From Ampullaceana balthica (taxonomy: Eukaryota > Mollusca > Gastropoda > Lymnaeidae), in the NCBI GenBank assembly GCA_944989445.1, contig CALYLW010000162.1, positions 419,001 to 483,000 of the forward strand: 64,000 bases of DNA, given 5' to 3'. Below are positions 54,401 through 63,546 of this stretch, in pieces; the first letter of the stretch is position 1; every line of letters starts with the position of its first letter. The translations under genes were made by a program, and so were the position numbers. The notes below the pieces were generated by a model. That model saw only the letters and a program-made list of their open reading frames with translations. It was not told where the DNA came from and did not search any database.

Positions 54401-57400
54401 AGCTCTTCAGATGCAATACATATAAATCAAAAGTGACGAGAATAATCAGAACGAGGCTAACGGCCGAACATTCACATAGTTCCGTCTGCTCTTGCTCCAA
54501 ATTTCGTGAATGAAAGGCGACAAGGTTCCCGGATAGGCTAAATCGTAAAAAGCTCCCAGCAGCTTTGTAATTCACTCCCATGTATACAATTCTCTCCCTT
54601 GCTCGCCAGACGTTGTTAAAAACGAAGATATTGCCAGCTTATATCACGCGCGATTTGATAAGAAGCACGCGGGGGTCACTTCTGGCAGTTTAATATTTTT
54701 TTGAATACCCCCACCCTCGCGTATACATTTTCACGCAAATTCCGTTTCTATTTTATGATGAATGGCGGGTTTATACGTTCGCGCAGCAAGTGACTTTGAG
54801 CAGTTTTTGTCTTTCTTCAATCCATGGATATTTGCATGTTTATTTTTGTGTGAACGCAAAAATTTAAAGCGCGTAATAAATATCCTAACCACGCAATTTC
54901 TGGATTCCCTTCATTGTGGCAATGAACATCGGTCGAACCAGTGGCGTAGCTCTAGTCATTGCCGCCTGGGGAGAGCCAAGATTTTTGTCGCCCCCTTCCA
55001 CGATAAACAGTTTAGTTGCAGGTCTCCATGAATGTAATGTGAAAATGTTCCCACGCCACCACAACTGTTTCCCATGTTTTGGTTACGATCTAATAAGATG
55101 TATAGTCCAATAAGATGTATAGTCCAATAAGATGTATAGTCCAATAAGATGTATAGTCCAATAAGATGTATAGTCTAATAAGATGTATAGTCCAACATCA
55201 AATGTAAAGTTACTGATTAGATGTCTAATTTAAAAAAAAATAAAAATAAATATAAACTACACTTTGGGGAAGGTGGGGGTGGTGAGGTGGGTTAAGAAGA
55301 TGTTGACGATATTGTGCAGTGGGCTCTGTCAAATTTAACGATAAAATCATTGGATCTATCTCTGTATGAAAACTCACGAGGACGTGCGGGTCTTTGTGTC
55401 AAACAGAATCCCTTAGACACTGCAAATCACTGCAGTAGCACGATGGACCGAGTCTAATGTTCGTGTGATTCTGTGGAATGACATGTGTCTCGTACGACCG
55501 TTACCCCAAACAAACCTTGTCTTTTATTCTCGAAATCGTTTTCTTTAAACCACGGTTAATCGGGACTTAGTCATCACATCTCCAAATCCCCAAACCCTTC
55601 GATATTTATCCTGCGTTTCTCGTGTCTGTCTGATCGCTACTCTGTAGAAGACATTATCGGCCACGTTATACCCGCTTCTCGGTTTTGTTAAAAATAGGAT
55701 GAGATCTGTTTTTTTTTAACCTTCTTAGAACATTTGAAATTAGACACGATTCGTAATTTTCTTAAAAAATTATTCATTAAACAGAGAAATTAGTCATCAA
55801 AGAACACACGCAGCTACAACAACCCAATTTCGACACCTACACTAATCTATCCCCACCCCCCTCCCACAGGGTTCGTCGCGACCTAAACCACACATAAATA
55901 ATCATCTCCAAGACAATGAGTTGCCCTCTGAAGCACACACACACCAATCCCCCACCTGACTTAGCCAACCAGCTGACACAGCCTTTCTCGACCCCCCCCC
56001 CGACCCCAACCATTAATCGAATCCCCGTGCAAAGTACAAAATGGGAATTCTTACACCCCCCTCCTCTAAACTATTATTATCCCGACTCCCCACCCCACCC
56101 CATATAAAAAATCCGCCATCAACGTTGTATTATTTTTTAATCCACGAAATAAACCCAGAAAGCTGGAATTGGGGATCTCCACCGCCTAAAGGTTAGACAA
56201 CTCCCGCTGAGAATCTCATTATGACCACGTGGTTTCAGTCAAGATTTCTGGTTTCAGATTTCCGGAGCTCGTTGGTGCACTTGTTTTCATTTATTTAAAT
56301 TCTTGCTCCGAGGACATCTGAAGCTACTCACAACTCTAGCGTACACAGAGGCATTCGAGGACGTTATCAAAATTTAACGTAAATATATATATATATATAA
56401 GAATATACATGCTTCAGGATTGTAAGCTGACAAGGAAAATATGGATCCAATCAGGGGAAATAATGTCTACAGCATGTTTTTTAAAATTTTGTGTAGTATC
56501 CAGCCGCCATTATGAAATGCTGGGGTCCATTCGTTAAAACATGTCCAGAGCATCAACGAAATTTGGTTAACATCGCTAAATTCAGGATCACTAATAGGAA
56601 TTTGTTGGATAACCGTCAGTCCAGACCAAACGGAATGAAAGGCTGCGTACCAGCTGACATGTGGGCACCACAGCAAGGTGATGGGCACCACAACAGTGTG
56701 ATGGGAACCACAAGAAGATGACGGGCACCACAACAAGATGATGGGCACCACAACAAGATGATGGGCACCACAAGAAGATGATGGTCACCGCAACAATGTG
56801 ATGTGCACCACAACAAGATGATGGGCACTACAAGAAGATGATGGGCACCACAACAAGATGATGGGCACCACAAGAAGATGATGGACACCGCAACAATGTG
56901 ATGGGCACCACGACAATGTGATAGACACCAAAACAATGTTACGGGCACCACAGTAATGTGATGGGCACCACGACTATGTGATAGACACGTAACAATGTGA
57001 TGGGCACCACAACAATGTGATGGGCACCGCAGCACTGCGTGCACACAGTAACAAGATAACGGGTGGCCTTATTATACAGATTTATGTGTTCCTCCCAATT
57101 TAAAAACAAACACACAAAAACACAACGTCAATGAGAGACAGAGTAAAGCAGCTTGTTCTTTTAAACAAAACAATTTTCAAAAAAATTTCAAACTTCCGGT
57201 AATAGGCTTCCGCATGAAATCTGTGTGTTCTTTCCCTTGTTTCCTTGACGTGTTAGCGTTTCTTGTCTCTGGGAGGAGACAAGCACGTCAGATGTAATTA
57301 CGACTTAAAAAAATTTGTTGAGAGTGGATCAAAGAAGCGGAAATGCACACAAAAAATGACCTGTATTCTTTACATGATTTATATAACAGGGCTGTAGCGT

Positions 57401-59081
57401 GCGAAAAAAAAATATATGTCGAGATTCATTTTTTTTATCACGCCCACTCTCTCTTTTAAAAACATCCTGCCAAAGGATTGTTTCCCCTTGCCAGTTCACT
57501 GTGGTTCTTGAATGGAGTCGCCTACCCTTTTAATTTTTTTCCCCCTTTCTTTTCCATCCCTTTCCTTAAGATTTATCAGCTCTCAAGTTGGATTCTTGAG
57601 ATTCGCTGATTCCCAATTTATTTAGCCCAGACTCAAACGGGAGATTTAAATTGTGTTATTCAAACTTCAACAACTGGATGTTTTAAAATCACTTTCTCAA
57701 TAATGTGGGGGAGGGGGGAAGAGTGGAAAAAATGAGAGCGTTATGGCAGAGGGATGGAAGGAGAGAGAGAGAGAGAGAGAGATGGGAGAGTGATGGAAGG
57801 AGAGATAGATCGGAGAGGGATGGAAGGAAAGAGAGACGGGAGAGGGATGGAAGGAGAGATAGATGGGAGAGGGATGAAAGGAAAGAGAGATGGGAGAGAA
57901 ACACAGAGAAACGACGAATAATACCATGACGCTATAGGGATCTAACACCGTTAACAATTTCAGAAGCAATAAATCACTCGATGTTTTCAAAAACAATGTC
58001 TTCAGGAGTGTCCTTCAGATACGAGTTGATTTTGAGGAATTAAGGAGGGGCTAAACAATTTAAAACAACCAGGCAACAGGTAAATTTCATGTTGAACTTC
58101 CGTAGCAATAAAGGTTAAGTGTCAACAGGGTGTAAGTCGTAGTTAGGGTCAAATTAAACAGGGAGTGGCTATTAAGGACCAGTCGCTAGAGGCTGGAATG
58201 GACAAGAAGCTCTTGACCTGTGTGGGGAATAAAATTATGTATGTGGAATGGGTAGTTCTTCATTAAATCAGGGGAATGAGTGAATGACTTTGAGTGAGTG
58301 AGTGTGTGTGTGTGAGAGAGAGAGAGAGATTTCTTATTTCACCTATTTCTCTGTACACGTTAGCATAATAGTAATAGTTTAGAGTGATGAACGGTGATAT
58401 TCATTAAGGTAAAAGCCTTAGCCGCAAGGTCCATTCATGACACAAACAGCAGGTGAGTTTAATATACCCCATAAACACAAGTAAGTCTAAATACCCAATA
58501 AATACAGCAGGTGCGTTAAAATACCCTGTAAACACATGTGAGTCTAAATACCCCATAAACCAATGGTTGAGTTAAAATACCCCATAAACACAACATATAA
58601 GTAAAGATACCCAGAAACACAACTGATAAGTCCAAAAACCCAATAAACATAACAAGCAAGACAAAATACCCCATAAACATAACATATGAGTCAAAATACC
58701 ACATAAACAAGAAATATAAGTCAAAATAAATCGTAAACAAGAAATATAATTCAAAATAAACCGTAAACACAAGTAAGACAAAATACCCCATAAACTTTAA
58801 CATAACAGCTGCCCCACATAAGATCAATTCTGACTTACTGGCATATGGGCACCGGTTCAACCAAGTGGTTGTCACACTCGGGGTACGTCTGGTGGCACAA
58901 CAACCTCAGGGCCGGTCTCTGACAAAAATCCTCGGCCCCGCCCACCGAGGGTGTGTCCGAGCTGAAGGTGTCCAGTGATGCCTCGGCGCTGTAGTCCGTG
59001 GCGTTGTTGTGCAGGACCATGCGGCCCTGGAGGAACTCCGAGCAGACGGTGCCATTGTAGGGAGCACACACTGGTCCAGAC
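41324..59081 (-). CDS. MUSK: MuSK/Nrk-type receptor tyrosine kinase, 3' five exons, N-terminal part outside the window
   Basis: A single-pass receptor tyrosine kinase. In vertebrates the family organises the neuromuscular synapse through agrin/LRP4 and Dok7; the role here is unknown. Exons in transcript order: 58839-59081 and 48433-48602 (Frizzled domain), 45581-45823 (kringle), 43659-43879 (transmembrane and juxtamembrane), 41324-42475 (kinase and stop). Phases agree across all four joins. ROR has the same domain order, but the kinase carries HRDLATRN and DFG and the stretch [20 protein letters not shown], which fit MuSK; ROR has HKDL and DLG. An acceptor at 59082-59083 and the entry phase require at least one exon further upstream, presumably for immunoglobulin domains; none was found up to 64000. 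Introns are loaded with minisatellites. Confidence 0.92.
42621..43300. repeat. 34-bp minisatellite, about 20 copies, in a MuSK intron
   Basis: Units of CACTGTGCACACATTGAGTT plus ACTGGACTAACATT, nearly identical throughout. The few variants are single changes (CACAGTGC at two places, GAGCTACT, CTGCGC). It lies between the kinase and transmembrane exons. Confidence 0.97.
43659..43879 (-). CDS. MUSK: MuSK-like exon: transmembrane helix and juxtamembrane segment
   Basis: A short acidic stalk (DDLNRGDEMDDDKE), then the helix ELIIILVPVLFCCLLIPIIG, the basic stop-transfer VKWKR, and a juxtamembrane tail ending LPINSAYHQ. The NSAY motif stands where vertebrate MuSK has NPMY, the phosphotyrosine site bound by Dok7. 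Acceptor TACAG, donor GTGACA. Confidence 0.92.
43984..44848. repeat. 21-bp minisatellite, about 41 copies, in a MuSK intron
   Basis: Units of GGGAGTCAGAGGTTGTAATG plus A. The period of 21 leaves open frames on both strands (MRESEVV repeats on plus, LITTSDS repeats on minus). Variants with GGCAGAGGATG gather at the right end. Not treated as coding. Confidence 0.97.
44947..45489 (-). mobile_element. Helentron-like unit, inverted copy in a MuSK intron
   Basis: The reverse complement of the units at 27581-29146, with the same borders: AAATCCC at 45489 and TTTGTTTTATT at 44947, including the AAAAACTTTGTTTTT hairpin. It shares the TTTACATTTTACGGGTCACT block with unit 2. A single copy, unlike the triple array. 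Confidence 0.78.
45581..45823 (-). CDS. MUSK: MuSK-like exon: kringle domain
   Basis: Codes for one complete kringle with six cysteines: DDCYFDKGRWYNGTVNVTRS, GRACQRW, SENYCRNPGDEERQPWCYTT, RWEFCDINSC. Acceptor CTACAG, donor GTAGGA. Mammalian MuSK has lost this domain, while fish and Torpedo MuSK, insect Nrk and ROR keep it. Confidence 0.93.
46355..48206. repeat. 33-bp minisatellite, about 56 copies, in a MuSK intron
   Basis: Units of CATCTGATCTGAGCAGTGCC plus ACACAACCTGTCC. Two positions vary independently, GAT or GCT and ATA or ACA. A block of ten units is repeated: the variant order in 46481-46810 is the same as in 46811-47140. Period 33 leaves several frames open for 600 codons on both strands, with no start context or domain; not treated as coding. 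Confidence 0.97.
48433..48602 (-). CDS. MUSK: MuSK-like exon: Frizzled cysteine-rich domain, second half
   Basis: Reads ESCLAVVTLFCFRELAEGKA and then SLPSAEDCYSLPSKWDINKT-C, giving the other four Frizzled cysteines and matching the vertebrate MuSK CLAVKELFC...LPS.HWD region. Acceptor CCACAG. The donor placed at 48432-48431 (GAG|GTTCGG) is weak but is the one that keeps phase with the kringle exon; the frame closes just beyond it. Confidence 0.82.
48831..48960. repeat. Short irregular tandem repeat
   Basis: About eight units of roughly 17 bp built on GGGACTGTTTCATT. Non-coding, just upstream of the second Frizzled exon acceptor on the gene strand. Confidence 0.8.
49441..49568. repeat. 42-bp tandem repeat, three copies
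   Basis: Three identical copies of AATCCCTTGTTCAGGAGATC plus CACAGTAACAAGTATATAGG and TC. A (GT)n tract lies nearby at 49209-49250. Confidence 0.95.
49639..50272 (-). mobile_element. 5'-truncated CR1/L2-like LINE 3' end
   Basis: The minus strand codes for a reverse transcriptase C-terminal tail: LVRPVLEYASSVWDPSTKEN then IDKLEKKSKK, in a frame starting near 50271 that soon breaks. It ends AGAAGGAGCGTCTGTATC and a (GATAA)n tail at about 49640-49666, the same 3' end as the SINE at 29536. Lies in the large MuSK intron. Confidence 0.82.
50357..51216. repeat. 22-bp minisatellite, about 36 copies, degenerate at the right end
   Basis: Units of TGAACCAGATGAAGTTATCC plus CA, with variants CCACATG and GAAGGTATCCC. 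After 51130 the units decay (TTAACGAGATGCACC and similar). The period is not a multiple of three. Confidence 0.95.
51217..53774. other. Intron of the MuSK-like gene without recognised genes
   Basis: No exon compatible with the kinase gene is seen. A hAT-terminus scrap (CAAACAGCGGCCCGCGGGCC) lies at 51518-51545. An unexplained piece at 53355-53430 holds two copies of CGATAAGTTTTATGTCAACA or its near variant. Short open frames have no recognisable domain. Confidence 0.5.
53775..54018. repeat. About 20-bp minisatellite
   Basis: Units of CAGTGATGTGGGACCGGTGT alternating with GTGATGTGACACCAGTTA-type forms, about 12 copies of uneven length. Confidence 0.9.
54019..55084. other. MuSK-like gene intron, with a hAT-end scrap
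   Basis: No gene. CAGTGGCGTAGCTCTAGTCA at 54939 followed by GCCGCCTGGGGAGAGCC looks like a hAT terminus without a partner end. Confidence 0.45.
55085..55195. repeat. 17-bp tandem repeat, about 6 copies
   Basis: CCAATAAGATGTATAGT repeated almost without change. Confidence 0.92.
55196..56662. other. MuSK-like gene intron without recognised genes
   Basis: C-rich tracts near 55850 and 55990-56100; a (TA)n tract at 56383-56400. No exon or transposon is recognised. Confidence 0.5.
56663..57035. repeat. 20-bp minisatellite, about 18 copies
   Basis: Units of GCACCACAACAAGATGATGG with variants AACAATGTGATGG and AAGAAGATGATGG. Confidence 0.93.
57036..57744. other. MuSK-like gene intron without recognised genes
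   Basis: Nothing recognised apart from short A- and T-runs. Confidence 0.5.
57745..57902. repeat. GA-rich tandem repeat
   Basis: A (GA)n tract and then about five units of roughly 29 bp built on GGGAGAGGGATGGAAGGA with alternating AGAGATAGAT and AAGAGAGAC parts. Confidence 0.85.
58440..58800. repeat. Degenerate minisatellite beside the first Frizzled exon
   Basis: About ten divergent units of roughly 35 bp built on AAATACCCCATAAACACAA and AGTAAGTC. It begins about 40 bases inside the intron after the Frizzled exon donor. Confidence 0.75.
58839..59081 (-). CDS. MUSK: MuSK-like exon: Frizzled cysteine-rich domain, first half
   Basis: 81 codons, starting GPVCAPYNGTVCSEFLQGRM and ending HLVEPVPIC. 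Six of the ten Frizzled-domain cysteines are here (PVC, TVC, DFC, LLC, PEC, PIC). Acceptor CCCCCCAG and donor GTAAGT are strong. The exon ends two bases into a codon, which the next exon completes as Gln. Confidence 0.9.
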
Positions 59082-59407
59082 CTGGGGGGAAAGGGAATTT
59101 TTAACATCAATAAACAAACAACATTTCATTGATCATAGTCGTAGATAACGTGAAGTACACATTTACAAGAAGTAAAAAGATATCGACTAAAACATAACTT
59201 AAATAAAAACATTACACACATGTTGGAGTTCTAAACACGGTCACACTCTCTGGTACTAAACATTGTCGGCGTGACACTTGTATAAACTTGAAATACAAGC
59301 AACAGAACCACTCCCAGTTACAAACGTACTGCTCGCTAATGAATTTCCAATACATATTGTGGCAAAAATCTTTTGATTATGGCAATGCCTATAAGCCATG
59401 TTACAGT

Positions 59408-59605
59408 TTCTCTATACCATGGTCAAGTTGTCTCTACACCAAGGTCAAGTCGTGCTATACCATGGTCAAGTCGTCTCTACACCAAGGTCAAGTCGTGCTA
59501 TACCATGGTCAAGTCGTCTCTACACCAAGGTCAAGTCGTGCTATACCATGGTCAAGTTGTCTCTACATCAAGGTCAAGTCGTGCTATACCATGGTCAAGT
59601 CGTCC
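59408..59605. repeat. 43-bp minisatellite, about 4.5 copies
   Basis: Alternating half units CTATACCATGGTCAAGTCGT and CTCTACACCAAGGTCAAGTC, so the 43-bp period is itself a doubled shorter repeat. Lies upstream of the first Frizzled exon. Confidence 0.93.
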
Positions 59606-59849
59606 TAATAAGAAGTTCAAGTCAACTTTATCAAGCAGAACCTATCACACAATTGTCAATTGTTAATTCCAAGTCGACGAATTCCCATTTTCGTTTTCTT
59701 TTTTTCCCTCCAAGCTAAGTCCGGTAGGTAGCTGGAATTTCTTACTACTCATGACTCATGTTGGCCCAGGATAGGGATGCCTCGAGGACTCTCGTGGCCT
59801 CTGTCCTTGAAAGGATCGCAAACATCGATGATGATAGACGGCTGCTCCC

Positions 59850-60071
59850 CGTGGACAAGGCTCAACATGGCCAATGTGCTGCTCCCCGTGGACGACAAGG
59901 CTCAACATGGCCAATGTGCTGCTCCCCGTGGACGACAAGGCTCAACATGGCCAATGTGCTGCTCCCCGTGGACGACAAGGCTCAACATGGCCAATGTGCT
60001 GCTCCCCGTGGACGACAAGGCTCAACATGGCCAATGTGCTGCTCCCCGTGGACGACAAGGCTCAACATGGC
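59850..60071. repeat. 40-bp minisatellite, 5-6 copies
   Basis: Units of GCTGCTCCCCGTGGACGACA plus AGGCTCAACATGGCCAATGT, nearly identical. The last unit runs without a break into the terminal-repeat element at 60072. Confidence 0.95.
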
Positions 60072-60249
60072 CAATGTTCCCTGAAAGGTTCATTGGTCCA
60101 TGTGCGAAGCAAAAAAAAATCCGTGTGCAAACATGCAGAGCATCCATTTTTTGTGCAATGTTTTGCAAAATTTTCTACACGGTAATTTTAAACGGTTGCG
60201 CGGCGTCGGTCAGATATCTGCGCAGCCGCGCAGCTTAAAGGGAACATTG
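60072..60249 (+). mobile_element. CAATGTTCCC terminal-repeat element, copy 2
   Basis: Starts CAATGTTCCCTGAAAGG and ends CTTAAAGGGAACATTG. The body shares TTCATTGGTCCATGTGC, CCGTGTGCAAAC and AGATATCTGCGCAGCCGCGC with the other copies. 178 bp, non-coding. Confidence 0.75.
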
Positions 60250-60317
60250 CTCATGACCTCCTCATTAAATTAAGCTATTATCTCACCGCCACGCCAGAAC
60301 GATACGATCCTCTAGAC

Positions 60318-60514
60318 CAGGGGTCTCCAAACTACGGCCCGCGGGCCAGATGCGGCCCGCGAGGACCTCTCATCCGGCCTCTCTGGAGACCTTTTAATCT
60401 CCAAAAATATGCTATTTTTACCTATAGTTTGCTACAAAACTGTGTGTAGTCAGCCCCTAAACTGGTGTTTGACAGTTAATGCGGCCCTCCGGCAGAAAAG
60501 TTTGGAGACCCCTG
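60318..60514. mobile_element. 197-bp hAT MITE
   Basis: Perfect inverted ends CAGGGGTCTCCAAACT. Exact 8-bp duplication CTCTAGAC at 60310-60317 and 60515-60522. Contains GGCCCGCGGGCC near the left end. No coding. Confidence 0.95.
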
Positions 60515-61332
60515 CTCTAGACTCTACTAGAGCACTAACCTCACACCAACACATAACACTTCTAGCAGACCGCACTTAAAATTAAAACAATATTTATCAA
60601 TTTTTCTAAGCATGAACTTGGGCACCGTGCTGTCCGCCCCCCCCCCAAAAAAAAACAACAAAAAAAAACACATCGGTCTGCCACCATTATAAAGTTTTAA
60701 AAGTCTGTTCCCCGGGCCCCAATGGGAGATGATGTCCCTCGGCCAAGGGTAGAAAACAACTTCCCGTAAGAGGACCGAGTTACTTTATGAGCTCAACGCG
60801 AGTCGCTTGTACACCTCGAATACTTAAGACCGTTGAATGTTTTAAGCGTTAGTCTTACGCCCATGGCGATAGCGCCTGGCTCCCCGCTGGGGACTGACCT
60901 TTAACAGCCCCTGGTCGTGTACGTTGTAAACTGGGCGCGGGGAAATCAAGAAAACCAAAACTTGTCTCGCAGGTGCGCAGAAACAAACGAAAACATTTCG
61001 AGACGTTTGGGAAAGTGATAATTCCAGTCGGAAAGTGCATATCTCAAGGGAAACCATCTCAAAGTTATCGAGAAAGTTGATTAAAGATTATGTCCCTTAG
61101 GCGGCTGCACGAAGGAGCATCAAAGATGGCCGCGGTCTTGTGACAAGGGTTGTAGTTGTAGAACTAATGAGCTGATAAGGAAGTTACGGTAGGGACCGTG
61201 CTCACATGACGTAACACAACCCCCGCCACTACAGCGTATTATAACATTTACATTGACCTCCCCTGATACTGATATTATATTACAGAAACATTCCTTCCTA
61301 CTTAAATATAGAAATATATGTATATTTAAAAC
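60515..61332. other. Non-coding stretch
   Basis: No exon recognised. CpG is more frequent at 60770-61140 than around it, which might mark a promoter, but no gene start can be shown. Confidence 0.35.
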
Positions 61333-61967
61333 TAGGGCTGCGGAAATTAACGATTAATTTCTCTATTGATCGTTAAAATTTTTTTATCGATTAAAATTAT
61401 TTTAATTGATAAAAATTCGATTAAAATTAAAGAAAATATGTATAATATTTTAAATTTTTAAAATTAATAAATAATTAATTATTAATAATTAATAATAATT
61501 TATATATTTTTTTACGTATAAACTTCTCCCGCTTAATATTATAATTTATTTTATTACATTATGTGGACCGGCAGACGTCAACTAAAAAATGGCTGACAGC
61601 ATCAGCGCAGTTAAATTTAAACATATTACTAGAAAGTTGAGCAAAAATTTTGTTTTTAAGCTAACTGCGGATGGCAAAGTCGAAGATGGTGAAAAAGTTT
61701 ACTGTGTTCACTGCCATAAACAATTCTCTTTTAAAGGATCAAATACATCGCTGACGTACCACCTTCAGCACAAACATCCGATCAACTATTAACACATTGT
61801 CATAAAATTTAGTTCAAAATATTCTTAATTTTCAATGTCCAGGAGAAATGTTCAGTTTAATGACGTCATAAATTTCTATTTTTGGCTTTAATCGAACTTA
61901 TCGATTAATTAATCGATAATTTTTCAAAAGTTAACGATTAAATTTAAATTAATCGATAACAGCCCTA
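61333..61967 (+). mobile_element. BED-finger hAT element, copy 2, internally deleted
   Basis: Ends TAGGGCTGCGGAAATTA and ATCGATAACAGCCCTA. 635 bp. It holds the intact N-terminal exon-like frame at 61589-61792 but lacks the rest of the transposase. Unlike copy 1 no 8-bp target duplication is visible. Confidence 0.82.
61589..61792 (+). pseudogene. BED zinc finger of a hAT transposase, N-terminal fragment
   Basis: 67 codons starting MADSISAVKFKHITRKLSKN. The finger VYCVHCHKQFSFKGSNTSLT-YHLQHKHP shows the C-x2-C...H-x4-H spacing of BED fingers, which bind transposon ends. It stops soon after the finger. Could still be translated as a small DNA-binding protein, but more likely is a remnant of a deleted hAT gene. 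Confidence 0.7.
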
Positions 61968-62876
61968 AATAATAAAATATAAAAAAATCATAAAATCCAC
62001 AAAAAACTGTCAATTTCGAATTGCTAGGAAAAAGATTACATAAAAGTTAATTATTCATTTGTAAACGACAAGAAGTGCATAGTATCATATTTTGAATATT
62101 TATCATGCTTTTATTTATTTCATTATGAAAAGTAGAAATTGTGTTATGTAACATCATTCTTCATTAAACCTACATCATATGACTGAATGAAACACAATGG
62201 TAAACCCGCTTTCTGTTCATTGTCTGAATGAAGGCTATTTGACAGATGCCGTAAGATGTCTTCATTTTAATTACTGCAAGCAAGGAGTTCAAAACGCAGT
62301 CACATACTTTAGGTTATGGCATCTTTTAATCACAAAAATAAACAATAGGTAACAGCACTGTATATATGGGACTCAAAATGAGGCCGCTATTGACCCCCAA
62401 GCGTGAGTCGGCCTTGATAAATCAAATCCCGATGTAACAATACGGCATGGTTTACGCCAGAAATGCGATTTCAAATATGTCCTCATTACCCCAATGTTAG
62501 TCCCGCCCGTAAATTACACCCTTATTTACTCGAGTGACACCTCGCTGGGAACGACTACTTGAGTAACCCCAGGCCATCACCTGTAATGGGGAACACATTG
62601 ATGCCTAGGCAACGCGTGTAGTTGTAACACAAAGTAATTATTACAAAAAAAAACAAAAAAAAACAAACTCGTTCGTTTCTGGCCTTTTCTCCAGTTCACG
62701 CGGAAATAAATGATCAAATTGTGCTACTAAAATGATGGTCTTAACATGAATGTCATTCAATCTAAGTTGATGCTATGAAAGTAAAAGTCAAATTGTGCTA
62801 CTGAAACTACTTATCTATGAGTGTTAAAGACGTTATGTTGGATCTCGTGAATTCTTAACACATGTATAAACATCAG
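61968..62876. other. Non-coding stretch
   Basis: No gene or defined repeat; an A-rich tract at 62644-62665. Confidence 0.5.
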
Positions 62877-62893
62877 CACCGATAGTCCTCAGG

Positions 62894-63141
62894 CAATGTT
62901 CCCTCTAGGGTTCGTTGGTCCTAGTCCTCAGGCAATGTTCCCTCTAGGGTTCGTTGGTCCTAGTCCTCAGGCAATGTTTCCTCTAGGATTCGTTGGTCCG
63001 TGTACAAAGTAAAAACTCGTGTGCAAAGTTTCACAGCATTAATTTTTTGCAATATTTTAAAAATTTGCTGCGCGGTAATTCTAAATTGCTGCGCGGCGTC
63101 GGGAAGATATCTGCGCGGGAGCGCAGCCTAAAGGGAACATT
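62894..63141 (+). mobile_element. CAATGTTCCC terminal-repeat element, copy 3, with triplicated 5' end
   Basis: The left 28 bases of the element together with 11 flanking bases (TAGTCCTCAGG) are present three times at 62894, 62933 and 62972, an exact 39-bp period. The third copy continues into the full body and ends CCTAAAGGGAACATT. Non-coding. Confidence 0.8.
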
Positions 63142-63515
63142 ACCCCCATGAATAATTTTTGGGGTGGAGGAAGGGGGTTTAAGCGAATTTTTCAAGTTTA
63201 CAATTTTAAATATGTAAGCTGTTAGCCAGATATTTTTAAAGATAATTTGATCTCCTTTGAGCGCAGCATCTTGTGTTGAGGGCTAACGTTAAAACGTTCA
63301 GTTATCGACGCCTACTTCATTGAGGAGGTGGGGGAGGAAGAGGGGCACTCGAATTTTAACACCTACATAATTATGAAACGTAATTTCAGAAATTTGTCCC
63401 CCCCCACCCAAAAAAAAAGCATTAATTTTTTTAACAGCATATTCCAGGTCGGATTTCGGACATTATGCTATGAGAGAGAGAAAGAGATAGATAGAGATAG
63501 AGAGAGAGATAGAGA

Positions 63516-63546
<31 letters not shown>

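Noticed and set aside
60842..61057. Minus-strand open frame as an upstream exon of the receptor
   Set aside because: No domain pattern and no suitable splice borders were seen.
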